Below are positions 1-10,319 of a stretch of 64,000 nucleotides of DNA, in pieces. This DNA is from Bacteroides caecigallinarum (GTDB taxonomy: Bacteria > Bacteroidota > Bacteroidia > Bacteroidales > Bacteroidaceae): assembly GCF_021531075.1 (NCBI RefSeq), contig NZ_JADYTJ010000007.1, forward strand, positions 1 to 64,000. The letters run 5' to 3'. Under the pieces are notes generated by a model, which was not told the DNA's origin, did no database searches, and worked only from the letters and a program-made list of their open reading frames with translations. Within the stretch, counting starts at the first letter, position 1. Every line of letters starts with the position of its first letter. The position numbers and the translations under genes are program-made.

Positions 1-988
1 ACATTATATATTCTTTTGAGGTGTCTATGTCTTGATTAAGCGATTTCAACTCTTCAGCAGTGAGTTCCTGTGTCATGGTTTTCTTACACTCAATTATGAC
101 TGCTGCTTTTGCTGATTTGTCTTTATAGAATGAAACTGTGTATGAAGAAGAATTTTCCATGTTTTTTGCTATTTCAGACTCCTTCTTGTCAATTAGGATG
201 TATGCAACATCTTTATTGAACAGCTTGCCGAATCCTCCCCACGATGCAAGATTCAATTCATTTTCTTTGTCGCCTGTCTTTATTGTTAATTTTCCATTCT
301 CAGCAATTTTGCTTAAATCGGCAGGTAATTCAGATACAGCTACTTTTCCTGTCTTTTTTGCAGTGTTGTTTGTAATAGTGCTTTCATTGGAAGAATTTAT
401 CATCTTTTGTCCTAAGTTTTCCCTAACAGAATTAAAAAGCTCATCTTTCAGGTCTATTGTTTCACGTCTGAATTTTCCACAGATAGGGGCAAGCTTGGTT
501 TTTTTTCTGTTCAATGCCATATCGTCAGTTATCCATTCCTCAGCAGTATAACGTTCACCACCGTCTCTGTTTTCATCATACCAGTATCTTATTCTACTCA
601 TCTCTAAATTACATTTGCCGTTTTCTGCAGTTATATAGAAATGATAGTATATTCTTGTCCTGTCCAGTGAAAGAGCTGTTGACGAGAATACCAGATATTC
701 TTCGGCCGTGGCTACAATCTCTCCTTTTTCTTCATCCTTATATACTACACTGCTTTTAAGCTTTTCATTAGGAACGAAACGTTTTTCTGCCCACTGGAGC
801 ATGGTATTGTATAATTCCTCTTTGCTCATTGTTGGGACCTTTATCTCCTCTTCAAAGGAAACTTTACCATCTTTCAGAGTGATAGCTCCTTCCAGATACT
901 TAGGATTTGAATTGTCCTTCTTTTTGTTGTCTTTTGCTATGGCGAAAAAAGGCAATAACGCCAAGATTACTAATAGTAGATTTTTCAT
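1..988 (-). CDS. DUF4468 domain-containing secreted protein (3' end outside window)
   Basis: The reading frame opens at ATG 988 on the minus strand and stays open to the left edge (329 codons), so the C-terminus is missing. It begins with a Sec signal peptide (MKNLLLVILALLPFFAIAKD). Residues about 50-130 (VPTMSKEELYNTMLQWAEKR onward) fit the DUF4468 domain of Bacteroides exported proteins, whose function is unknown. The remainder is rich in Lys/Glu/Asn and contains no catalytic motif I recognise. It is divergent from rsmE, and the 270-bp gap holds AAAACG-type repeats. The family call rests on remembered sequence patterns. Confidence 0.8.
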   Translation of the reverse strand, partial: MKNLLLVILALLPFFAIAKDNKKKDNSNPKYLEGAITLKDGKVSFEEEIKVPTMSKEELYNTMLQWAEKRFVPNEKLKSSVVYKDEEKGEIVATAEEYLVFSSTALSLDRTRIYYHFYITAENGKCNLEMSRIRYWYDENRDGGERYTAEEWITDDMALNRKKTKLAPICGKFRRETIDLKDELFNSVRENLGQKMINSSNESTITNNTAKKTGKVAVSELPADLSKIAENGKLTIKTGDKENELNLASWGGFGKLFNKDVAYILIDKKESEIAKNMENSSSYTVSFYKDKSAKAAVIIECKKTMTQELTAEELKSLNQDIDTSKEYIM

Positions 989-1116
989 GTTTGAGTTATT
1001 TATCAAGTTAATTGCAGCAAACTTACAAAAAAATCTTTTTTCATGGTAGAATAGATTGTTTTCTCTTTGTTTATCTTTGTTAAACGGATAGTAAAATATC
1101 TTTTGTAAATTGTCTG

Positions 1117-1200
1117 TCATTAAAACGACCTGTCGTTTTATGTAAAATGCCTTGTCGTTTTAGATAAAATGTCCTGTCTTTTCAGGTAAAACGTTTTACT
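1117..1200. repeat. Cluster of short AAAACGAC/GTCGTTTTA palindromic repeats
   Basis: The divergent gap between the DUF4468 gene and rsmE carries three or four imperfect copies of a short unit, such as TTAAAACGACCTGTCGTTTT and GCCTTGTCGTTTTAGAT. Most copies are self-complementary. Related units occur at 20212-20282 and 40541-40604. They could be protein-binding sites or dispersed intergenic repeats; nothing in the sequence decides between these. Confidence 0.6.
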
Positions 1201-1261
1201 GGTACTGATTTTCAGAAAAAATGGTTACATTTGTTCGTTTTTAATTTCAAGTATATTGTTT

Positions 1262-1963
1262 ATGCACGTATTTTATACACCGGACATACTTACTGATTCT
1301 GAATTGCCTGCAGAGGAAGCAGGGCACTGCGTAAGAGTATTACGATTAAATATTGGTGATGAGATTTTGCTGACCGACGGCAAAGGGTATTTTTACAAGG
1401 CTGCCATAAGTGCTGCTTCCGGTAAAAGGTGTCAGGTTAGGATAATTGAAAAAACATTTCAGGAACCTCTTTGGAAAGGCCATTTGCATATAGCTATGGC
1501 TCCTACGAAGATGATGGACCGTATAGAATGGTTTGCCGAGAAGGCTACAGAAATAGGTCTGGATGAGATTACTTTCCTGAATTGCCGTTATTCTGAACGT
1601 AAGGTAATAAAGACAGAGAGAATTGAAAAAATTGTAGTTTCGGCAGTGAAGCAGTCTTTGAAAGCCCGAAAACCGGTAATTCATGAGATGACAGACTTTG
1701 ACAAATTCATGAAGATGGATTTCAAGGGAGATAAGTTTATTGCACATTGCAATGAAGGCGAAAAGACTTTGTTGAAGGATGCTATAGTACCGGGTAATGA
1801 TGCTTTGGTTCTGATAGGTCCGGAGGGAGATTTCAGTAAGGAAGAAGTGGAAATGGCTATAAAGAAAGGTTTCAAGCCTGTAAGTCTCGGCAAGTCACGA
1901 CTTCGTACTGAGACCGCAGCACTTGTGGCTGTACATACCATGAACCTGCTGAATGCCGAATAA
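1262..1963 (+). CDS. rsmE: 16S rRNA (uracil-1498-N3)-methyltransferase RsmE
   Basis: This SPOUT-class methyltransferase modifies U1498 of 16S rRNA using S-adenosylmethionine. An N-terminal PUA-like part (HVFYTPDI...GHCVRVLRL) is followed by the SPOUT domain. Family signatures are KMMDRIEWFAEKATEIGLDE, the knot glycine-rich loop LIGPEGDFS and the C-terminal SLGKSRLRTETAA. At 233 residues it is the usual length. ATG 1262 is preferred over TTG 1256 because homologues start MHVFYTP. A -7-like TACATTTG lies at 1227-1234. Confidence 0.95.
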   Translation: MHVFYTPDILTDSELPAEEAGHCVRVLRLNIGDEILLTDGKGYFYKAAISAASGKRCQVRIIEKTFQEPLWKGHLHIAMAPTKMMDRIEWFAEKATEIGLDEITFLNCRYSERKVIKTERIEKIVVSAVKQSLKARKPVIHEMTDFDKFMKMDFKGDKFIAHCNEGEKTLLKDAIVPGNDALVLIGPEGDFSKEEVEMAIKKGFKPVSLGKSRLRTETAALVAVHTMNLLNAE

Positions 1964-2002
1964 AACTTCATAAAACGAACAACTAACATCAAACAACAGA
2001 AA

Positions 2003-3529
2003 ATGAAACTGAAATATTTTTGTGTTCCGGTATTGGCTCTGTTTATGGCAGCATGTGGCAGTGCGCCGGATTATAGGAATGCCATACCTGCAAAATCGGC
2101 TGCACTGGTTGCCATTGATGTAAATTCGATGGCAGAGAAGAGTGGGCTGAGTGGTGACAATATTGATGAGGGATTTCTTGCAAGATTCAAAAATATGGTG
2201 AATAGTGGTCTTGCAGGTTCAGAAGCTCTGGTAAATAGGATATTTGATGATGCCGATGAAAGTGGATTAGGACTTAAAGAAAAAATTTATCTTTTTATGG
2301 GCGAACAGGCAAAAATGGGTGGACTGCTCGTTAAAGTTACAGATAGAGATAAATTGGAGGAACTTCTGGATGTCCTAAAGAAACAGCAGATTTGTACCCA
2401 GCCAAAAGAGGCTGACGGCTGTGAATGGACTGTTATAGGCAACTGGCTATTGGCTTATAATGACGGTGCAATGGTTCTGGTGGCCGATAATAAAGGCTCT
2501 GATCCAAAATCGCTTGTAAGGCAGGCTTCAATGTGGCTGAGACAGAAAGATGGTGAGGGCTTTTCCGCATCAGACGATTTCAGGCAGATGGAGCAAAAAA
2601 AAGGCGACATTGTTTTATGGAGTTCACTTGAAGTTCTTCCGCATGAGGCTGTATATCCTCTCACTATGGGTGTTTCTGCCGAATTACGTCTTAAGGATGT
2701 AAAAGCTATTTCTACTGTGGACTTCATGACAGGAAAAACTGTGATGGATGTGGAAATGATGGTGGATGACGATGTGATGAGGGGAATTCTTGACAAGAAA
2801 CAGAAAGTGACATCAACGGTGAAAGGTAGTTTTCTTGATATGTTCCCATCGAATACACCGTTTTGGGTTACTGCTAATATCAAGGGGGGAGAGTTTTATG
2901 ATTTCATATGCGAAAATCCTTCCGTACGGAGATATTTTGAAAAATCTATGATACCATTGGATTTCGGTTCTATATTCAATGCGATAACTGGCGATGTGGC
3001 CTTATCAATGTCCGGACCCGAAGGAAAGGATTTTATAGCATATGCAGATGTAACTACCGACTCTTTTTTGAAGTCCTTTGAATCGCTGAAGTCAATGGCA
3101 GCGCTTTCCGGAGGACAAGTGTTACTGCGCAATCATGGCGACAATGGTTATGAATTCAAGACTGTGGATGGAAGTCTGGTAGGATTGACTCCCGGATATA
3201 TGGCTTTATGGCTGGGAGTAAGAGATGGTAAGTTTTATGTTACGAACAAGGAATCATTGATAGACAGACGCGTGCTCGGACTTTCGCTCAGAAATCGTGA
3301 CTGGGGTAAAAGAGTTGAGGGACAGCGATTTTTTATGGTCTCTGATTTAACTTCACTTGATCGTCTGTTTGATTTGAGTAAACTGAAGGGGTCGATGGCT
3401 TCTGTTTTGGCATTTTTCGGTGGACTGGATTATCTTACTGCCGAAAGTGCTGATGGCGAGAATGTGCATATCGAAATCATTATGAAGGACAGAGGACGTA
3501 ATCCGCTGTCGGCATTATTGGATAATTAA
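2003..3529 (+). CDS. DUF4836 family lipoprotein
   Basis: A 508-residue exported protein with a type II signal peptide (lipobox LFMAACGS, lipidation at Cys18). The start of the mature protein (DYRNAIPAKSAALVAIDVNS) is the DUF4836 signature found in Bacteroidales surface or periplasmic lipoproteins of unknown function. There is no catalytic motif. It lies 40 bp after rsmE and 12 bp before the ABC transporter pair, so the four genes may be co-transcribed. Confidence 0.85.
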   Translation: MKLKYFCVPVLALFMAACGSAPDYRNAIPAKSAALVAIDVNSMAEKSGLSGDNIDEGFLARFKNMVNSGLAGSEALVNRIFDDADESGLGLKEKIYLFMGEQAKMGGLLVKVTDRDKLEELLDVLKKQQICTQPKEADGCEWTVIGNWLLAYNDGAMVLVADNKGSDPKSLVRQASMWLRQKDGEGFSASDDFRQMEQKKGDIVLWSSLEVLPHEAVYPLTMGVSAELRLKDVKAISTVDFMTGKTVMDVEMMVDDDVMRGILDKKQKVTSTVKGSFLDMFPSNTPFWVTANIKGGEFYDFICENPSVRRYFEKSMIPLDFGSIFNAITGDVALSMSGPEGKDFIAYADVTTDSFLKSFESLKSMAALSGGQVLLRNHGDNGYEFKTVDGSLVGLTPGYMALWLGVRDGKFYVTNKESLIDRRVLGLSLRNRDWGKRVEGQRFFMVSDLTSLDRLFDLSKLKGSMASVLAFFGGLDYLTAESADGENVHIEIIMKDRGRNPLSALLDN

Positions 3530-3540
3530 ATATATATAAG

Positions 3541-4185
3541 GTGGAAAGAATAGAATTAGACAATGTATTGCCTGCTGTGTTTTCCGGAAGAGATAATATT
3601 ATTTCCGATCTGTGGCTCGGAAAACTGTGTTTTGAGAAAGGAAAGTCTTATCTGATAGAAGCTGCTTCCGGAACCGGCAAATCATCGCTTTGCAGTTTTA
3701 TATATGGCTACAGAAAGGATTATGAAGGTTTGATCAGTTTTGATGATGCTGATATTAAAAATTTTTCAGGGAGTACGTGGACTGAGATAAGGCAGAAGAA
3801 TCTTGGAATGATGTTTCAGGAACTTCGCCTCTTCCCGGAACTGACAGCCGGAGAAAATGTTATCCTGAAAAACAATCTGACACATTTCAGAGATGAAGCT
3901 CAGATAAGAAAATGGTTTTCCATGTTGGGAATAGAAGATAAATGGGCAGAACCAGTGGGACGAATGTCATTCGGACAACAGCAGAGAGTGGCTTTCATAA
4001 GGATGCTGTGTCAGCCGTCCGATTTCCTGTTTATGGACGAACCGGTAAGCCATCTGGACGATGCCAACGGAAAAATTATGGCAAAAATACTTTACGATGA
4101 AATCCGTGAAAGGGGGGTGGGGGTTATAGTAACTTCCATAGGCCGTCGTCTGGAGATGAACTATAATGCTGAAATAAAACTTTAA
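3541..4185 (+). CDS. ABC transporter ATP-binding protein (LolD/FtsE-like)
   Basis: A single ABC nucleotide-binding domain of 214 residues. Walker A is ASGTGKSS, the Q-loop region reads MMFQELRLFPELTAGENV, the signature is MSFGQQQRVAFIRML (a variant of LSGGQ), Walker B is FLFMDEP and the D-loop is SHLDD. The start is GTG 3541. It precedes an FtsX-like permease by 21 bp, the standard arrangement for MacB/LolCD/FtsEX-type systems. The substrate cannot be told. Confidence 0.9.
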   Translation: MERIELDNVLPAVFSGRDNIISDLWLGKLCFEKGKSYLIEAASGTGKSSLCSFIYGYRKDYEGLISFDDADIKNFSGSTWTEIRQKNLGMMFQELRLFPELTAGENVILKNNLTHFRDEAQIRKWFSMLGIEDKWAEPVGRMSFGQQQRVAFIRMLCQPSDFLFMDEPVSHLDDANGKIMAKILYDEIRERGVGVIVTSIGRRLEMNYNAEIKL

Positions 4186-4206
4186 AAAAAGAACTGAGGA
4201 GAGAAT

Positions 4207-5385
4207 ATGCTTTGGAAATTATTAAAACAGCATATAAGTGTTGCGCAACTGGTAGGTTTCTTTATTGCCAACCTGTGCGGAATGGTAATTGTAATGTTAG
4301 GAATACAGTTTTATAACGATGTATCGCCAGTATTTACGCAAGAGGATAGTTTCATAAAGAAAGACTATATAGTAGTGACAAAGAAGGTTAGTACACTGGG
4401 CAGTATTGCCGGTAAGAGCGGTACTTTCTCTTCTTATGAGGTGGACGACCTTAAGTTGCAGCCTTTTACCGTACAAGTCGGTGCTTTCCAGCCTGCACAG
4501 TTTAAGGTGTCAGCTGGTATATCTTTCGGAGGAATGGATATGTCTACTGCAATGTTTCTTGAATCCGTTCCTGATAATTTTGTGGATGTGAAGGCTGATG
4601 CATGGAAATACACTGAAGGTCAGGACGAAATACCTATAATAATACCGCGCAATTATCTTAATCTTTATAACTTTGGATTTGCCAGAAGCAGAAATCTGCC
4701 TCAACTGTCGGAAGGTATGGTCGGACTTGTGTCGCTCAATCTCTATTTGTCTGGCAATGGCATGAGGGAAATGAAAAAAGGGCGTATAGTAGGATTTTCT
4801 AACAGACTGAACACTATACTTGTGCCCGAAGCCTTCATGAGGATTGCTAATGCTACGTATGGAGGTAACAAGTCTTGGGAGCCATCACGACTGATAATAG
4901 AAGTGAATAATCCTGCCGATGAAAGAATAGCCGGATATTTCAGCGACAATGGATATGAGACGGAGGACAACAAGCTTGATTCGGGGAAGATTACGTGGTT
5001 TCTGAAACTTGCCGTTGGAGTGGTTATGACTGTAGGATTGGTTATAAGTATACTGTCTTTCTATATATTATTATTAAGTATATATCTGCTTTTGCAGAAA
5101 AATATGGATAAACTCGAGAATCTCATTCTTATGGGTTACAGTGTATCGCGGGTGGCAGTACCTTATCAGGTTCTTACTGTTGTGATGAATTTTTCAGTAT
5201 TAATACTGTCCGTCATTATTCTGCTATTGGTAAGGAGTGTATATATAGATGCACTCTCTGACATAATAACAGATTTAGGTGATAGGAATGTGCTGCAATC
5301 TTGCATTTGTGGTGTGATTTTGTTTGTATTAGTGTCTGCATATAATATTATTGCCATTAGGAGAAAGATTAAATCTATACTTTAA
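4207..5385 (+). CDS. FtsX-like ABC permease
   Basis: A 392-residue inner-membrane protein with one N-terminal membrane segment (about residues 15-38), a large extracytoplasmic domain (about 45-255), then three membrane segments (about 265-300, 315-345, 360-385). This is the MacB/FtsX topology. It pairs with the preceding ATPase. An ATG start with GAGGAGAGA upstream looks sound. The role could be lipoprotein export or envelope signalling; the sequence does not say which. Confidence 0.85.
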   Translation: MLWKLLKQHISVAQLVGFFIANLCGMVIVMLGIQFYNDVSPVFTQEDSFIKKDYIVVTKKVSTLGSIAGKSGTFSSYEVDDLKLQPFTVQVGAFQPAQFKVSAGISFGGMDMSTAMFLESVPDNFVDVKADAWKYTEGQDEIPIIIPRNYLNLYNFGFARSRNLPQLSEGMVGLVSLNLYLSGNGMREMKKGRIVGFSNRLNTILVPEAFMRIANATYGGNKSWEPSRLIIEVNNPADERIAGYFSDNGYETEDNKLDSGKITWFLKLAVGVVMTVGLVISILSFYILLLSIYLLLQKNMDKLENLILMGYSVSRVAVPYQVLTVVMNFSVLILSVIILLLVRSVYIDALSDIITDLGDRNVLQSCICGVILFVLVSAYNIIAIRRKIKSIL

Positions 5386-5463
5386 ATACATATTCTAGTT
5401 TAAAAAGTCTTTATTCTCTGTGATAATATGTAAACAGTATTGGGAAATATCTCTCTTATTGTG

Positions 5464-5520
5464 TCCTATAACATTGTTTGAGGGATAAAAAATGTTACTT
5501 TTGGGAACATTGTTATAGGA
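5464..5520 (+). promoter_or_regulatory. ATP synthase operon promoter inside a 10-bp inverted repeat
   Basis: TACTTTTG at 5496-5503 matches the Bacteroidetes -7 box; ATTG lies at the proper distance upstream (19-nt spacer). TCCTATAACA (5464-5473) and TGTTATAGGA (5511-5520) form a perfect inverted repeat that brackets the promoter, with the right arm at the expected transcript start. It may be an operator or may form a 5' RNA hairpin. Confidence 0.5.
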
Positions 5521-5571
5521 TAAAACATTAAATTTGCGATATACAATTAAGATAATTATTTAACAGATTAG

Positions 5572-7101
<1,530 letters not shown>

Positions 7102-7106
7102 CGCCT

Positions 7107-7379
7107 ATGGACAGGAAGGAATTGCATCTGGTGATAATATCACCGGAGCGTACTCTCTTCGACGGCCCTGTAAACTGGGTGGAACTGCCGGGAGAACTCG
7201 GTAAATTCCAGGTGCTTGTAAATCATGCTCCTATAATATCATCCTTAAAGGAAGGTGAAGTGATATATCAGTGTGGAGAGGCACATTACAGGGTGCAGAG
7301 AGATACGCAAAGATTGAAAATTACAGGAGGATTCGTTGAGGTTAAAGATAATTTGGTCTCAGTGTGCGTAGAATTATAA
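7107..7379 (+). CDS. atpC: F1F0 ATP synthase subunit epsilon (short form)
   Basis: A central-stalk subunit that joins gamma to the c-ring. Only the N-terminal beta-sandwich domain is present (90 residues: VISPERTLFDGPVNWVELPG...); the two-helix C-terminal inhibitory domain of the about 139-residue E. coli protein is absent. It follows atpD by 5 bp, as usual in this phylum. Confidence 0.93.
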   Translation: MDRKELHLVIISPERTLFDGPVNWVELPGELGKFQVLVNHAPIISSLKEGEVIYQCGEAHYRVQRDTQRLKITGGFVEVKDNLVSVCVEL

Positions 7380-7398
7380 ACCGAAAAATCTGAAAAAC

Positions 7399-7818
7399 AT
7401 GTTTTTGCTAAAGGCAAAGAGGATATTTATAAAAAAAATGACAATATTGACTTTGATATTGTCTGTTGTGATAGGTTTGATTTACCATTTGTTTATACCA
7501 GACAGGTATTTTCCGTGGTTTCCTGCCATTCCTGTGTTTTTTTACCTCTTCGGTCTGTTCTACATCAACATGTTTTCTCTGGCTTATCGGTTGGGAGAAG
7601 ATAAAATGGTTCCACTGTTTCTGGTTTGCAAAGGAACAAAGTTTCTTGTTAGTGTGCTGATAATTTCTATATACTGTTATGCGGTACAGCATGAAATTGT
7701 GGCTTTTTTTGCAACCTTTCTGGTATTCTATATTTCTTTTCTGATATTCGAAACTGTATATTTTACTAATATCGAACTGAGACTTATAAAGAAGAAAAAA
7801 CTAAAACAGAAACAATGA
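7399..7818 (+). CDS. Small membrane protein of the atp operon (AtpI-position)
   Basis: A 139-residue protein with four predicted membrane segments (about residues 14-33, 40-62, 75-98, 100-122) and a basic tail (KKKKLKQKQ). It overlaps atpB by 4 bp (ATGA), so translation is probably coupled. Its place before atpB matches AtpI, which assists c-ring assembly in other bacteria, but I cannot show homology. Confidence 0.8.
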   Translation: MFLLKAKRIFIKKMTILTLILSVVIGLIYHLFIPDRYFPWFPAIPVFFYLFGLFYINMFSLAYRLGEDKMVPLFLVCKGTKFLVSVLIISIYCYAVQHEIVAFFATFLVFYISFLIFETVYFTNIELRLIKKKKLKQKQ

Positions 7819-8876
7819 AAAAAGTACGTTATATATGGACTTTGGTGTTACTGATGGTTTTTACATCGTGTTTCGCATCTGCCGAGACTTCTAATGAAGG
7901 TGGTGAAGTGGATGTCAATGAACTGGTGTTCGGACATATCAACGATGCCTACTCTTGGCATATTCTCAGCATAGGGGATACTCATATCACAATACCATTG
8001 CCGGTAATAGTGAAAAGCAGTACCGGATGGCATGTATTCTCATCTGAGAAACTTGAAGATGGTGAGTATGAAGGACTTTATATTGCCGAAGGTGGAACAT
8101 ACGACGGAAAGATAGTAGAGCGTAATTCTTCAGGCGAGGAAGTTCGTCCATGGGACATGTCCATAACAAAGAATGTTGTTGGACTTATAATAAACAGCAC
8201 TATTCTGGTGTGGATAGTTCTTGGATGTGCTAGATGGTATAAAAAACATCCTGTAGAGAACGGTGCGCCAAGAGGTGGTGTAGGTATGGTAGAATCGATG
8301 GTGTTAATGATTTATAATGATGTAATCAAGGAAGGTATAGGTCCTGGTTATGAACGTTATGCACCGTATCTGCTGACTGCATTTTTCTTTATATTGGTTA
8401 ATAACCTGATGGGACTTATTCCAATATTTCCTGGAGGTGCCAATGTAACAGGTAATATAGCTATTACACTTGTGCTGGCTTTGCTGACTTTCTTTTTTAC
8501 GAATGCTTTTGCAACCAAAGAATATTGGAAAGATATATTTTGGCCTGATGTTCCGGTATGGCTTAAGGCTCCTATACCTATGATGCCGGTGATAGAATTC
8601 TTTGGCCTGTTCACTAAGCCTTTCGCTCTTATGATTCGTCTTTTTGCCAATATAATGGCAGGCCACGCAGCTATTCTCAGTTTGCTGTCCATAATTTTCA
8701 TAACAGTGAAGATTGGTCCGTTATTGAATGGTACAATGACTTTTGTGTCAGTGGCCTTTGGTATATTCATGACTGCTCTTGAACTTTTGGTAGCTTTCAT
8801 TCAGGCTTATGTGTTTACTATGCTTTCAGCCGTATTTATCGGTCTTTCCAAGGTAAAGGAAAAAGAAGAAAATTAA
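7815..8876 (+). CDS. atpB: F1F0 ATP synthase subunit a
   Basis: The proton-channel half of F0, working against the c-ring. A signal-peptide-like start (FTSCFASAE) and about 120 extra N-terminal residues precede the membrane domain, as is typical for Bacteroidetes. Conserved helices include LTAFFFILVNNLMGLIP, LMIRLFANIMAGH (with the essential Arg) and the C-terminal ELLVAFIQAYVFTMLSAVFI. Confidence 0.95.
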   Translation: MKKVRYIWTLVLLMVFTSCFASAETSNEGGEVDVNELVFGHINDAYSWHILSIGDTHITIPLPVIVKSSTGWHVFSSEKLEDGEYEGLYIAEGGTYDGKIVERNSSGEEVRPWDMSITKNVVGLIINSTILVWIVLGCARWYKKHPVENGAPRGGVGMVESMVLMIYNDVIKEGIGPGYERYAPYLLTAFFFILVNNLMGLIPIFPGGANVTGNIAITLVLALLTFFFTNAFATKEYWKDIFWPDVPVWLKAPIPMMPVIEFFGLFTKPFALMIRLFANIMAGHAAILSLLSIIFITVKIGPLLNGTMTFVSVAFGIFMTALELLVAFIQAYVFTMLSAVFIGLSKVKEKEEN

Positions 8877-8961
8877 ACTAACAAAAAATAGTGATGAAAA
8901 TGTACGGCAAAATTGCCGTAGTAGAATTATTACTTTATAAATTAAAAAATAACAAACTTAA

Positions 8962-9228
<267 letters not shown>

Positions 9229-9238
9229 TAATCAGCGT

Positions 9239-9739
9239 ATGGGATTATTGACTCCGGATCCGGGGTTACTGTTTTGGATGGTAGTAGTATTCGGTATTGT
9301 CTTCTTTTTGTTGGCAAAATTCGGATTCCCTGTTATCATCAAAATGGTTGACGATCGGAAAGCGTATATTGACAACTCGCTTAAAGCTGCACGTGAAGCT
9401 AACGAACAATTGGCAAACGTGAAGATTGAAGGCGAGAAAATCTTGGCTCAGGCCCATGAGGAGCAAGCCCGAATCCTGAAATCGGCTACAGAAACGCGTG
9501 ACCGTATCATTAGAGAAGCCCAGGAAAAGGCTCGACTGGAAGGTGACCGTTTGATGGAGGAAATGAAAAAGCAGATTGAAACCGAAAAAGAAAGTGCAAT
9601 CCGCGATATCCGGCGTCAGGTGGCTTTACTCTCTGTAGGTATTGCTGAAAAAGTAATGCGTACAAAATTGGCCGATGAGAAGGAACAGACTGAACTTATC
9701 AGTCGGTTGGTGGACGAAATGGTTGAATCTTCTAAATAA
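9239..9739 (+). CDS. atpF: F1F0 ATP synthase subunit b
   Basis: The peripheral stalk. One N-terminal membrane helix (LLFWMVVVFGIVFFLLAKFG) is followed by a long charged coiled coil (about residues 40-140), 166 residues in all, the usual length. It lies 10 bp after atpE and 6 bp before atpH. Confidence 0.95.
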   Translation: MGLLTPDPGLLFWMVVVFGIVFFLLAKFGFPVIIKMVDDRKAYIDNSLKAAREANEQLANVKIEGEKILAQAHEEQARILKSATETRDRIIREAQEKARLEGDRLMEEMKKQIETEKESAIRDIRRQVALLSVGIAEKVMRTKLADEKEQTELISRLVDEMVESSK

Positions 9740-9745
9740 CCTAAT

Positions 9746-10300
9746 ATGAATACAGGAGTTGTTTCAAGGCGTTATGCCAAGGCTTTGTTGGACTTTGCAA
9801 TGGACAGAGGCAATGAAGACAAGATATATGAAGAGGTAAAAACGCTGGCCAGACATTTTGCTAATGTTCCTGATTTGAGAAGGACTATTGATAATCCGGT
9901 TGTTACGAAACAGGAAAAATTGAATTTGCTTGTTGAGGCAGCAGGAGGTAAAGATGTCACTGAAGAAATGAAACGTTTCCTCTTGCTGGTGCTTAATGGT
10001 AAGAGAGAGAAATTCTTGCAATTCATGACATGGTCGTATATTGACCTGTATAGGGAAAGGAAGCACATATTGATGGGTAAACTGACAACGGCAATCGAAG
10101 CTCCGGAATTGGTAAAGAAACTTGAAAAAATAGCTAGTAAGAAAACTAATTCCAAGATAGAAATAACTTCTAAAGTTGATCCTTCTATCATAGGCGGTTA
10201 CATTATGGAAATAGATGGATATCGCCTTGATGCCAGCGTCGATTACCAGCTTAAAAAAGTAAAGCGTCAGTTTATTGAGAAAAACAGAAGAATAGTTTAA
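9746..10300 (+). CDS. atpH: F1F0 ATP synthase subunit delta
   Basis: The stator subunit linking F1 to subunit b. The N-terminal helical domain opens VVSRRYAKALLDFAMDRG, and the C-terminal part contains PSIIGGYIMEIDGYRLDASV, the family's most conserved stretch. It is 184 residues and sits between atpF and atpA as expected. Confidence 0.95.
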   Translation: MNTGVVSRRYAKALLDFAMDRGNEDKIYEEVKTLARHFANVPDLRRTIDNPVVTKQEKLNLLVEAAGGKDVTEEMKRFLLLVLNGKREKFLQFMTWSYIDLYRERKHILMGKLTTAIEAPELVKKLEKIASKKTNSKIEITSKVDPSIIGGYIMEIDGYRLDASVDYQLKKVKRQFIEKNRRIV

Positions 10301-10319
10301 TTATTTGAATTGACTAATA

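Noticed and set aside
138-1049. Plus-strand reading frames in the first kilobase
   Set aside because: They oppose the long minus-strand DUF4468 frame with its signal peptide; low-complexity Phe/Ser translations are typical of antisense.
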